5,789 nucleotides of DNA from contig CAJLXC010000064.1 in assembly GCA_905210545.1 (NCBI GenBank), positions 1 to 5,789 of the forward strand, read 5' to 3'. This document shows, in pieces, positions 1 through 5,422 of this stretch. Numbering within the stretch: the stretch's first letter is position 1; every line of letters begins with the position of its first letter. The DNA comes from an uncultured Eubacteriales bacterium (GTDB taxonomy: Bacteria; Bacillota; Clostridia; Christensenellales; Borkfalkiaceae). Both the position numbers and the translations under genes were made by a program. Under the pieces are notes generated by a model, which was not told where the DNA came from, did no database searches, and saw only the letters and a program-made list of their open reading frames with translations.

Positions 1-34
1 TGACCGAAAAGGTCAGCCGCTTAGGGTTTATCAT
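1..34 (-). CDS. Possible start of the next operon gene (ftsH expected by synteny), partial
   Basis: An ATG at 34 on the minus strand opens a frame that stays open to the window edge and reads MINPKRLTFSV. It starts 17 nt after the hpt stop codon in the same direction. In many Firmicutes the order is tilS-hpt-ftsH, so an FtsH protease N-terminus (short basic stretch before the first membrane helix) would fit, but 11 residues cannot prove it. No strong Shine-Dalgarno precedes the ATG. A short inverted repeat (TGACC-GAAAA-GGTCA, 1-15) lies inside the frame. This is a synteny-based guess. Confidence 0.3.
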   Translation of the reverse strand, partial: MINPKRLTFSV

Positions 35-51
35 AGTCTTATTTTGACGAT

Positions 52-588
52 TTAAATAATAATTTCTTTTGCGGGGTCTATTACTTCCGCGAGGAAGGGT
101 AGCTCTCTGAATTTTTCCGCATAATCGAGTCCGTATCCGATAACGAAGCCGCAGGGAATATCGAAGCCTACGTAATCGGAGGTTATATCGACTTCGCGGC
201 GTTCTTTCTTGTCGAGAAAAGCGCAGATCTTAACGCTTCTCGGTTGCCTGTTTTTAAGCAGGTTGATAAAATAAGAAAGGGTTTTTCCGCTGTCTACTAT
301 GTCTTCTACAATAAGAACGTCTCTGTCTTTTATTTCTGCGGTAATGTTGGAAATAAGCTCCATTTCGCCGCCGACCGTTCCGTTCTTATAACTCGAAAGT
401 CTGGCGAAGTCTATCATTATAGGTGTTTTTACGCTCTTTATCAGATCCGCGAAAAAATATACCGCGCCCTTAAGCATACATATTATGACAGGCTCTTTAC
501 CCGCGTAGTCCGCGGTTATCTGCGCGCCGAGTTCTTTAACTCTTTTTGAAATTTGTTCTTCGGTCAGCAAAATCTTGTAGTTTTTCAT
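52..588 (-). CDS. hpt: Hypoxanthine phosphoribosyltransferase
   Basis: This 178-residue cytoplasmic enzyme transfers the phosphoribosyl group of PRPP to hypoxanthine (often also guanine) in purine salvage. The length is normal for bacterial Hpt. The PRPP-binding signature VLIVEDIVDSGKTL is at residues 91-104, with the two acidic residues E95 and D96 before the loop. The pyrophosphate-binding LKG is at 39-41, the flexible-loop SSY at 65-67, and the purine-binding C-terminal segment FVIGYGLDYAEKFRELP at 148-164. The start is supported by an AAAGGA ribosome binding site that overlaps the stop codon of tilS (TAAAGGA), leaving 9 nt between the genes. Translational coupling with tilS is therefore likely. 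The tilS-hpt pair is a conserved Firmicutes arrangement. Nothing is truncated or missing. Confidence 0.96.
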   Translation of the reverse strand: MKNYKILLTEEQISKRVKELGAQITADYAGKEPVIICMLKGAVYFFADLIKSVKTPIMIDFARLSSYKNGTVGGEMELISNITAEIKDRDVLIVEDIVDSGKTLSYFINLLKNRQPRSVKICAFLDKKERREVDITSDYVGFDIPCGFVIGYGLDYAEKFRELPFLAEVIDPAKEIII

Positions 589-597
589 AAAAATCCT

Positions 598-1914
598 TTA
601 TACTTTCGTTATTTTTATCAACCTTTCGGTCGTTTCGTCCGCTTTTACGTCTTCCGATACGGCTACGCCGAATATCGCGTATATCACGTTGCCTTTCGCA
701 ATAACAGGCGTGGTTTTCCGTTCGTCCGCAGAGATTTTTTTATCGGTAAGATATTCTTTCAGCCTTTTCGTTCCTCCGCCGAACTTAACGAAAACGTCGC
801 CGGTTTCGGGCGTTCTTACAACGGCGTCGCGGGGCAGTTTGTCCGCGTCGAGATATAATCCGCTTTTTAGATCCGCCGTAGGCTCTGCGTGCGCGATGGT
901 CAGCTTATTTCCGCAAAACTCGAATTCTCCTTCCGAAAATTTAAGCTGTTTACCGAACCGCTCTGTTTCGGGCGCGGACAGGGTATCGCGTTTTTTCATA
1001 AACACGATTTTGTCGTATATCCGCTTTGCCGCAACGCCTTGCGGAAGAGTTATCCGTTTGCCGGTCTGCTTTTTCGTTAAAGAAATAACGTCGTCCGTGT
1101 GAACCTTCTCCCAGTCCTTTTCTATTCCGCAACTTTTAAGTGCGAGAATAACCGCTTCTCTCAAAACCGTTTTGTCCGCGGGTAAAGAAATTTCCGCGCC
1201 GTCGTCTGTTACGGCGAGAATTTTCGCCGCCTGTTTACGGAGATACTCGGATTGCTCATAAGCAATGTCCGATAGCCTTGCCACGTTTTTTTCGGCTTCC
1301 GGGAAGACCTTTTTTATCTTAGGCAAAATATTAAGACGTATATAGTTGCGGGTAAATTCTTCCGACAGGTTGGAGGAGTCGGTAACGAACGGCAAATCGT
1401 TTTCCTCGGCGTAAGCTTCTATGTCTTCTTTGGGCGTTTTAACGAGCGGACGGATAATTTTTCCGTCGTCGGTATCGCGTATGCCGGAAAGTCCTTTAAC
1501 GCCCGTGCCTCTGAACAGGTTAAATAAAACCGATTCCGCGTTATCCCGCAGGTGGTGGGCGGTGGCAACGTAGTCGCACTTGCCGTCTTTTAAAGCTTTC
1601 TTAAAACAATCGTAACGCAATAATCTCGCCGCTTCTTCTAACGAAAGCTTTTCTTTTGCCGCTTTTTCGGGACAGTTTATTTTATAGAATAAAACGGGGA
1701 TAGAGTTTTTTTTGCAATAATCGGCGACGAATTCGGAATCCTTTTCCGACTCCTTGCCGCGAATGCCGTGTTCTACGTTTATGGCGATTACCGAAAAACC
1801 CTTTTTTGCCGAGGCTTTATTTAAATAATGCAACAAAACCATAGAATCGCATCCGCCGGAAACGGCGACCGCTACGGTTGAGTTAGGCTTAATTTTCGAT
1901 AAATCGACCAACAT
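598..1914 (-). CDS. tilS: tRNA(Ile)-lysidine synthetase TilS
   Basis: TilS uses ATP to attach lysine to C34 of tRNA-Ile2(CAU), which changes both its codon reading (AUA) and its charging to isoleucine, and it is usually essential. The 438-residue protein has the N-type ATP pyrophosphatase P-loop SGGCDS at 19-24, VEHGIRG at 47-53, ATAHHLRDNAES at 117-128, RGTGVKGLSGI at 135-145, and DSSN at 179-182 followed by RNYIR at 189-193. The C-terminal TilS domain ends with a typical RTPETGD segment and a TKRLKEYLTDKKI-like stretch. Only 17 residues precede the P-loop core, somewhat short for the family. No ATG, GTG or TTG lies in frame for at least 75 nt upstream, so this ATG is the most upstream usable start. 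No Shine-Dalgarno precedes it, and the promoter position suggests a leaderless mRNA. It is the first gene of the operon and hpt follows after 9 nt. Confidence 0.96.
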   Translation of the reverse strand: MLVDLSKIKPNSTVAVAVSGGCDSMVLLHYLNKASAKKGFSVIAINVEHGIRGKESEKDSEFVADYCKKNSIPVLFYKINCPEKAAKEKLSLEEAARLLRYDCFKKALKDGKCDYVATAHHLRDNAESVLFNLFRGTGVKGLSGIRDTDDGKIIRPLVKTPKEDIEAYAEENDLPFVTDSSNLSEEFTRNYIRLNILPKIKKVFPEAEKNVARLSDIAYEQSEYLRKQAAKILAVTDDGAEISLPADKTVLREAVILALKSCGIEKDWEKVHTDDVISLTKKQTGKRITLPQGVAAKRIYDKIVFMKKRDTLSAPETERFGKQLKFSEGEFEFCGNKLTIAHAEPTADLKSGLYLDADKLPRDAVVRTPETGDVFVKFGGGTKRLKEYLTDKKISADERKTTPVIAKGNVIYAIFGVAVSEDVKADETTERLIKITKV

Positions 1915-1920
1915 ACGTAT

Positions 1921-1949
1921 ATTGTAACAAAGGCGAAGAAAAATTTCAA
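1921..1949 (-). promoter_or_regulatory. Sigma-A-type promoter of tilS-hpt
   Basis: On the minus strand the -35 box TTGAAA (1949-1944) and the -10 box TACAAT (1926-1921) each match consensus at five of six bases and are separated by exactly 17 bp. The -10 box ends six bases before the tilS ATG. The expected start of transcription therefore falls at about 1914, the A of that ATG. Confidence 0.75.
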
Positions 1950-2030
1950 GCGATAAATGCCGAATAATCGCGAAAAAGCAACATATTTTTGTCGAACGAA
2001 AAAAAACCGGGTAAAAATTATTTTTGATAG

Positions 2031-2040
2031 CCGATATCGG
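2031..2040. repeat. Perfect 10-bp palindrome abutting the tRNA promoter
   Basis: CCGATATCGG is its own reverse complement and directly touches the -35 hexamer of the tRNA promoter. It could be an upstream activator or operator site shared with the divergent tilS promoter, or it could be chance. Apart from the two promoters, nothing else was seen in the 186-bp intergenic stretch 1915-2100. Confidence 0.3.
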
Positions 2041-2069
2041 TTGACAAATTATGAAAAATGTTATATCAT
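2041..2069 (+). promoter_or_regulatory. Promoter of the initiator tRNA gene
   Basis: A perfect -35 box TTGACA (2041-2046) is followed after 17 bp by TATCAT (2064-2069), which matches the -10 consensus at five of six positions. Transcription would start near 2076, about 25 nt upstream of the mature tRNA 5' end. That leaves a short leader for RNase P removal. Its strength fits a stable-RNA gene. Confidence 0.8.
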
Positions 2070-2100
2070 AGTAAGGCTTTCAACGAAAAAGCGCAAATAT

Positions 2101-2149
<49 letters not shown>

Positions 2150-2178
<29 letters not shown>

Positions 2179-2223
2179 CACGAAACTCGTTTGAACCTTT
2201 TGGTTTCAAGCGAGTTTTCTTTT
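2150..2223. other. Probable attachment-site junction (attL-like) in the tRNA 3' end
   Basis: The element's recombinase gene runs directly into the tRNA 3' half. Its last six codons and stop (2157-2177) are the antisense of the T loop, acceptor strand and CCA. Recombinases that target tRNA genes commonly lie beside the junction, with the element restoring the tRNA 3' end. The exact crossover and the extent of the duplicated core cannot be set from one end, because the other junction is outside the window. The right limit given is that of the terminator, which the element may also supply. Confidence 0.5.
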
Positions 2224-3701
2224 ACGTTATCTACGTTTTTGCCGTTTGTTATATCGGATATTTCCTTTTTGGTAAGCCGTTTAGTTTCCCTTTTATTAGT
2301 GTTGTATAGAATAACAACTCTGTCGTCAAAAAGAATTACGCGGTTTATAAATGAATTAAAAAACTCGTTTTTCTCTTGGTCGCTGTTGTATTTTTTGTGG
2401 GCGAAATAGTTTAAGAAAGTTTTTACGTCGCAAAGTTCTAACGGTTTAATCTGTTTTGCTTTTTCTACGGCGATTTTCGCTTCCAAGTTTTCCTGCGCCG
2501 CTTCGAGAGACAATAATCTGTTTTTTGTCGTTTTGGTGTAAACACCGTCTTCTATCGCCGCCATTATTTTGTTTATGGATTTTTTAACCGTTTTAAGTTC
2601 GTTTTCGTAGGCGATAAGCGCAGTAGGTTTTTCAATTTCCGCATTAAATTTTTCCACTACGATTTTTGAAATTTTGTCTATAACCGTCGGAGTTAAAACG
2701 TAATCTACGGTTGCATTAAAAACAATGTCTTCGATTTCGCCTTGCTTGACGTTTTTCTTCTTGCAACTTTTGTTATCGGCTTTTTTGCCGTAGCATTTAT
2801 AATAATGATACACCTGTCCGTTATGACTCGTTCCCGTTTCTGACGTCATAGCAGAGCCGCAATACCCGCAGAACATTTTTCCGCTTAATATATACGGTTT
2901 TTCGCTTTTGGTTTCGCGCTGGCGGTGTTTGTGTTCGTCCATTTTTATATTGCACTCTTTAAATAATCGTTCGTCAATAATGGGTGGAATAACATCCGGA
3001 TAAACGGTGTCACCAATCGTTATTCTGCCTATATATTTTTCGTTTCGGATAATTCGGGAAAGTTGATTGACGGTAAACTTTGTTCCGTTTTTAGGCTTAA
3101 TGCCCATATTGTTTAATCTTTGAGCTATATTTTTGGCTTTTTCGCCGTTTTTATATCTTTCAAATATGTCGCGGACGATTTCCGCTTCGACAGAATTTAT
3201 TTGCCACTTTTTATTTACGATATCATAGCCTAAAATTGTATATCCGCCTATAAAATTGCCTTTAAGTAAACTTTCTTTAACGCCGCGCTTTGTCTTTTGA
3301 GAAAGTTCGGCGGAGTAATACTCCGCCATACTTTCCAAAACGCCTTCGATTAAAATACCGCTTGCGTCATCTGAAATGTTTTCCTTTGCGGAAAGCACAC
3401 GAACGCCGTTCTTTTTCAGTTTTGCCTTATAGTTTGCGCTGTCGTAACGGTTTCGCGCGAAACGGTCTAATTGATAAACCAAAACGTACTCGAAATGTTT
3501 CTTTTTGCTGTCGTCTATCATTTTAAGAAACTGCGGACGTTTGTCCGTCGTTCCGGTTAGAGCTCTGTCTATGTACTCGGAAACAATGGTTAAATCGTTT
3601 CTTTTTGCATAATCGTAGCATTCCCGAAGTTGTCCTTCGATAGACTGTTCCATTTGCGCGTGCGAACTGAATCTTGCGTAAATTACTGCGGTCTTTTTCA
3701 T
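2157..3701 (-). CDS. Large serine recombinase (integrase/excisionase of the element)
   Basis: A 514-residue site-specific DNA recombinase of the resolvase/invertase superfamily, in the TnpX-like large serine recombinase group. The catalytic domain (about 3-150) carries YARFS with nucleophile S12 and R10, and LDRFAR with D79, R80 and R83. A recombinase domain follows (about 155-260). Next is a zinc ribbon with CGYC at 278-281 and later cysteines C303 and C313, then a charged helical, probably coiled-coil, segment at about 360-415. AAAGGAG lies at good spacing before the ATG. The ATG overlaps the stop of the upstream small gene (ATGA), so the two are translationally coupled. The last residues, CGCGGGI, are read from the antisense of the tRNA 3' end, so the true C-terminus depends on the integrated state. 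Its expected role is to integrate the element at this tRNA gene and to excise it. Target choice is inferred from position only. Confidence 0.93.
2183..2223 (+). terminator. Intrinsic terminator of the tRNA gene, inside the recombinase 3' end
   Basis: AAACTCGTTTGAACC (2183-2197) pairs with GGTTTCAAGCGAGTTT (2202-2217) across a TTTT loop. The stem has one T-G wobble and one bulged T (2204). TTTTCTTTT follows at 2215-2223 on the plus strand. It starts 5 nt after the tRNA CCA end. On the opposite strand the hairpin lacks a good T-tract, so recombinase transcripts may read through into antisense tRNA sequence. The same bases encode residues near ETKRFKRVS of the recombinase. Confidence 0.8.
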
Positions 3702-3907
3702 AATATCTCCTTTTTGCCGAAGACTTTATCCGGCGTTAAATTTTTTACGTTGCCGCCTGATTTTACAAAATCCAAAAATTTATTTGTAAGTATTTCGGCG
3801 GCGGTGTTTATTATTCGGTTGTTTTCTTCAAACGGCGAAAACACCGTTTTATTTGCGGAAAAATCAATTTCCACTCTGTTTGTTTCTTGTAAATTTTGTC
3901 GTTTCAA
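3698..3907 (-). CDS. Small protein of unknown function, coupled to the recombinase
   Basis: A 69-residue acidic-to-neutral soluble protein, not recognised. It has no signal peptide, membrane segment or cysteine motif. Residues about 23-50 (VFSPFEENNRIINTAAEIL and on) look helical. The stop overlaps the recombinase start in an ATGA arrangement, and the gene-internal AAAGGAG serves the recombinase, so the frame is very likely translated. The start is uncertain. The first possible codon is TTG at 3907, but the upstream AAGGAG sits only 2 nt before it. An in-frame TAA just upstream prevents extension, and the next candidate is GTG at codon 12 (3874). Position suggests a recombination accessory or regulatory protein, such as a directionality factor, but no sequence motif supports that. 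Confidence 0.6.
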   Translation of the reverse strand: MKRQNLQETNRVEIDFSANKTVFSPFEENNRIINTAAEILTNKFLDFVKSGGNVKNLTPDKVFGKKEIL

Positions 3908-3986
3908 TTCTCCTTATTTTTTTATTTGTGCGGATACAATGTTCTCTTTCCTGATGGCTACTATGTTCTCTTACCATAAACCACAA
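3864..3986 (-). CDS. Possible 40-residue basic peptide with strong ribosome binding site
   Basis: AAGGAGG (3997-3991 on the minus strand) is followed after four A by TTG at 3986, then by ATG three codons later (3977). The frame stays open to TGA at 3866-3864. The peptide is rich in Arg, Lys and His and contains a repeated REH (codons 6-8 and 14-16) caused by a DNA repeat of AAGAGAACAT. Its 3' end overlaps the start of the 69-residue gene by 44 nt in another frame. It may be a leader peptide whose translation sets initiation of the downstream gene. No homology is recognised, and the main support is the near-perfect Shine-Dalgarno. Confidence 0.35.
   Translation of the reverse strand: MWFMVREHSSHQEREHCIRTNKKIRRIETTKFTRNKQSGN
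3938..3972. repeat. Short direct repeat ATGTTCTCTT x2
   Basis: ATGTTCTCTT occurs twice about two helical turns apart (near 3939 and 3963) in the leader of the recombinase operon. On the coding (minus) strand each copy reads AAGAGAACAT. Direct repeats at this spacing can be a protein-binding site, but here they also give the REH repeat in the candidate small peptide. Confidence 0.4.
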
Positions 3987-4016
3987 TTTTCCTCCTTATA
4001 ATTTTTTAAATTTGTG

Positions 4017-4084
4017 GCTTGCTTTATCAGCTAAATAAGGATTTTGGTTTTGTATCCTACCCTTTTTTTCGCAATAAAGCAAGC
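4017..4084. repeat. 11-bp inverted repeat with inner stem, between relaxase and recombinase operon
   Basis: GCTTGCTTTAT (4017-4027) is perfectly complementary to ATAAAGCAAGC (4074-4084). Inside lies a second short stem, AGGAT (4038-4042) with ATCCT (4054-4058), and a copy of the 12-mer GGTTTTGTATCC (4046-4057) also found in the oriT hairpin. No T-run follows the outer stem on the minus strand, so it does not look like a normal terminator of the relaxase gene. It may be a structured leader or a binding site. Confidence 0.55.
4046..4057. repeat. 12-bp direct repeat, copy 1 (left of relaxase)
   Basis: GGTTTTGTATCC here is identical to 5294-5305, which is the right arm of the oriT-like hairpin plus flanking bases. 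Only one arm is present at this copy, so it would be a half-site for whatever binds the hairpin. Confidence 0.5.
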
Positions 4085-4093
4085 GATTTTGAT

Positions 4094-4113
4094 AATTATT
4101 TTGAAAAATAATT
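4094..4113. repeat. AT-only 9-bp inverted repeat over the relaxase stop codon
   Basis: AATTATTTT (4094-4102), GA, then AAAATAATT (4105-4113) form a perfect but AT-only stem covering the relaxase stop codon (4096-4098). It is thermodynamically weak, and composition bias may explain it. Confidence 0.3.
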
Positions 4114-5217
4114 AAAATAATTTTTCGTGGGCTTGTTTGCAAGTCTTTCCCGTTCGTGAGCGGTCTTTCTTGTTTCTTCAAGTTCGTCGGGCGCGTACTT
4201 ACATAAAAATGTCAAAAAGTTTTCATGTTTTTTGAGTTCGGGGATTTGTTGTTCGTATTTTTTAAGTTCATTAAACAAATGCTCGCTGTCTTTCTCCGAA
4301 ATTTTCTTTTCTTCTTCAAGCAGTTTGTATTTAGCGATTAACCCGACGACCTGTTTTTCAAGTTGCCCCTTAAAGAACGGCTTTTTACCTTTTATTGCGT
4401 CGTCAAATGCTTTAAGATATTCTTCCATAGGCTTTAACGCGTCGGAAAGGTTTTGTTTTTTCTCTTCGAGTTTTTGCATTTCCCACTCGTATTTTGTAGT
4501 GTGCTTTTTATTACTCCCGATTTCACCGCGTTTTAATCCGTATCGAAGGGCTACTTGTTCGTAAAAATCGTCTTGAAGATTGCCGAAAGAAATTTGCCCG
4601 CCGCGCTGTTCCCAAAAGTCCGAAGAACATATTTTAGGTTGCGGCAAAGACTTGTACTCGAATTTGCCTTTTCCGTTAATGTCTTTTGCCTGAACGGGCG
4701 AGCCTTTTTCGTTTCTTAAAACTTTTCCGTCATTGCCTTTCGCGTAAACCTTTTTCTTGCCGTAATCTACGATAGGGACGTAGTACAGTTGCAAGTGCGG
4801 CGTTGTTTCGTCCAAATGAATAACGGCGGATAAAATATTTTCGTCCGTGCCGTGATAACCGATTTCTTTCAATACGAATTTATACGACCGTTCAAAAAAT
4901 TCCAAAACTTTACTCGGCGGCTGTTCGCCCTGTATATATCCGAGACTTTCAAAAAACGCCTTGTCCGAAGTTATAATTATTCCTTCAAATGCGACGGATT
5001 TTTTGGTGTCTTTAAAGCTTGCGTTAGTTTGTGCGACTATTTTTTTCCACTCCGCGTTTAGTCCGCCGTCTGATTTTTTGAAATAAATATTATTCGACGT
5101 TCTTGTTTCGTCAATGTCTTTGTTTCGGCTGTTTTTCGCAGTCCTTTCCGTTTCCGCCCCGATTTTTACGAGCGAACCTTTCGTAAACTTTTCCACTCTG
5201 ATTACCTGATAACTGAT
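4096..5217 (-). CDS. MobV/Pre-type relaxase, non-AUG start (ATC) proposed
   Basis: A mobilization relaxase of the Mob/Pre (MobV) family, which nicks oriT and pilots the strand into a recipient. From the proposed start the protein has 373 residues, beginning ISYQVIRVEKFTKGSL. It aligns without gaps to the MobM (pMV158) N-terminus as I recall it, with I at MobM position 1. Other landmarks are NKDIDETRT at 32-40, TSDKAFFE at 84-91 and HLDETTPHLQL at 134-144 (the metal motif), followed by a lysine- and glutamate-rich coiled-coil C-terminal half. AAAGGAGGTGA, a perfect anti-SD match, ends 8 nt (from GGAGG) before ATC at 5217. The same frame extends up to ATG at 5271 or 5265 (391 or 389 residues), but no ribosome binding site precedes those codons and the added residues have no family counterpart. 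Two catalytic positions are altered: motif I has E22 where MobM has the nucleophilic H22, and Q143 replaces the last histidine of the HxDExxPHxH motif. Family call firm, activity uncertain. Confidence 0.88.
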   Translation of the reverse strand: MSYQVIRVEKFTKGSLVKIGAETERTAKNSRNKDIDETRTSNNIYFKKSDGGLNAEWKKIVAQTNASFKDTKKSVAFEGIIITSDKAFFESLGYIQGEQPPSKVLEFFERSYKFVLKEIGYHGTDENILSAVIHLDETTPHLQLYYVPIVDYGKKKVYAKGNDGKVLRNEKGSPVQAKDINGKGKFEYKSLPQPKICSSDFWEQRGGQISFGNLQDDFYEQVALRYGLKRGEIGSNKKHTTKYEWEMQKLEEKKQNLSDALKPMEEYLKAFDDAIKGKKPFFKGQLEKQVVGLIAKYKLLEEEKKISEKDSEHLFNELKKYEQQIPELKKHENFLTFLCKYAPDELEETRKTAHERERLANKPTKNYFNYFSK

Positions 5218-5232
5218 TTTTCTCACCTCCTT
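5207..5232 (-). promoter_or_regulatory. Perfect Shine-Dalgarno that decides the relaxase start
   Basis: AAAGGAGGTGA on the minus strand (about 5232-5222) matches the 16S rRNA 3' end over 11 bases. The codon at standard spacing is ATC (5217-5215), not ATG. The nearest GTG overlaps the Shine-Dalgarno itself and cannot be served by it. Confidence 0.75.
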
Positions 5233-5271
5233 TGACCTGTGGTCGTTTATTTTGGATTTGGGCATATCCAT

Positions 5272-5304
5272 ATCTCACTAAGATACAAAACGCGGTTTTG
5301 TATC
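5272..5304 (-). other. Candidate origin of transfer (oriT) with nick-like motif
   Basis: A perfect 10-bp inverted repeat, GATACAAAAC (5282-5291) and GTTTTGTATC (5295-5304), has a 3-nt loop. On the minus strand it is followed one base later by TAGTGAG then ATA (5280-5271). MobV origins such as that of pMV158 have an inverted repeat followed by TAGTGTG with the nick after the last G. Six of seven bases agree here. The position just upstream of the relaxase gene is also the usual one for this family. The predicted nick is between 5274 and 5273 on the minus strand. The hairpin could alternatively be an operator for relaxase autoregulation; in MobV systems both roles can coincide. Confidence 0.55.
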
Positions 5305-5305
5305 C
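5294..5305. repeat. 12-bp direct repeat, copy 2 (in the oriT hairpin)
   Basis: GGTTTTGTATCC, same orientation as the copy at 4046-4057. The two copies bracket the whole relaxase gene. Confidence 0.5.
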
Positions 5306-5329
5306 CGTTCGCCCTTGCAGGGGGCAAAA

Positions 5330-5359
5330 TTTATATTTTCATACTGTTCGTATAAACAA
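5330..5359 (-). promoter_or_regulatory. Weak candidate promoter for the relaxase
   Basis: On the minus strand TTGTTT (5359-5354) and TATAAA (5335-5330) are 18 bp apart. The -10 box is good and the -35 box is poor. Transcription would begin near 5323 and include the oriT hairpin in a leader of about 100 nt. The neighbouring insertion sequence ends only about 15 bp upstream of the -35 box and may have changed upstream control. Confidence 0.3.
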
Positions 5360-5376
5360 AAAAGAGTGCCATTTTG

Positions 5377-5418
5377 ATATGCACCCCAAAAGTTAGACAA
5401 ACTTTTGGAGGTGCATAT
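5377..5418 (+). repeat. Palindrome at the IS left end covering the orfA ribosome binding site
   Basis: ATATGCACCCCAAAAGTT (5377-5394) is complementary to the 19 nt at 5400-5418, with a single unpaired base and a 5-nt loop AGACA. The GGAGGTG of the orfA ribosome binding site (5407-5413) lies in the right arm. In a transcript that reads in from outside the IS the hairpin would form and hide that site. Confidence 0.75.
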
Positions 5419-5422
5419 TTTT

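Noticed and set aside
2183..2370. 10-mer AAACTCGTTT at 2183-2192 and 2361-2370 as recombinase binding repeats
   Set aside because: The second copy lies in ordinary coding sequence and the spacing does not match the short att sites of serine recombinases; chance is likely.
3630..4001. 123-codon plus-strand frame
   Set aside because: It is antisense to the start of the recombinase and to the small genes, which have ribosome binding sites and coupling on the other strand. It is a low-complexity Phe/Ser-rich translation typical of antisense frames.
4038..4068. Plus-strand hairpin AGGAT/ATCCT followed by a T7 run as a terminator
   Set aside because: The stem is only 5 bp with an 11-nt loop, and no plus-strand gene lies upstream to be terminated.
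3996..4181. 61-codon minus-strand frame overlapping the relaxase 3' end
   Set aside because: It begins at TTG within relaxase codons without a Shine-Dalgarno. Its stop abuts the AAGGAGG of the next small frame, but no frameshift signal joining it to the relaxase was seen.
5218..5271. Relaxase start at ATG 5271 or 5265
   Set aside because: No ribosome binding site precedes them, the extra 16-18 residues have no counterpart in the family, and a perfect Shine-Dalgarno lies downstream at the conserved start. Kept only as an alternative.
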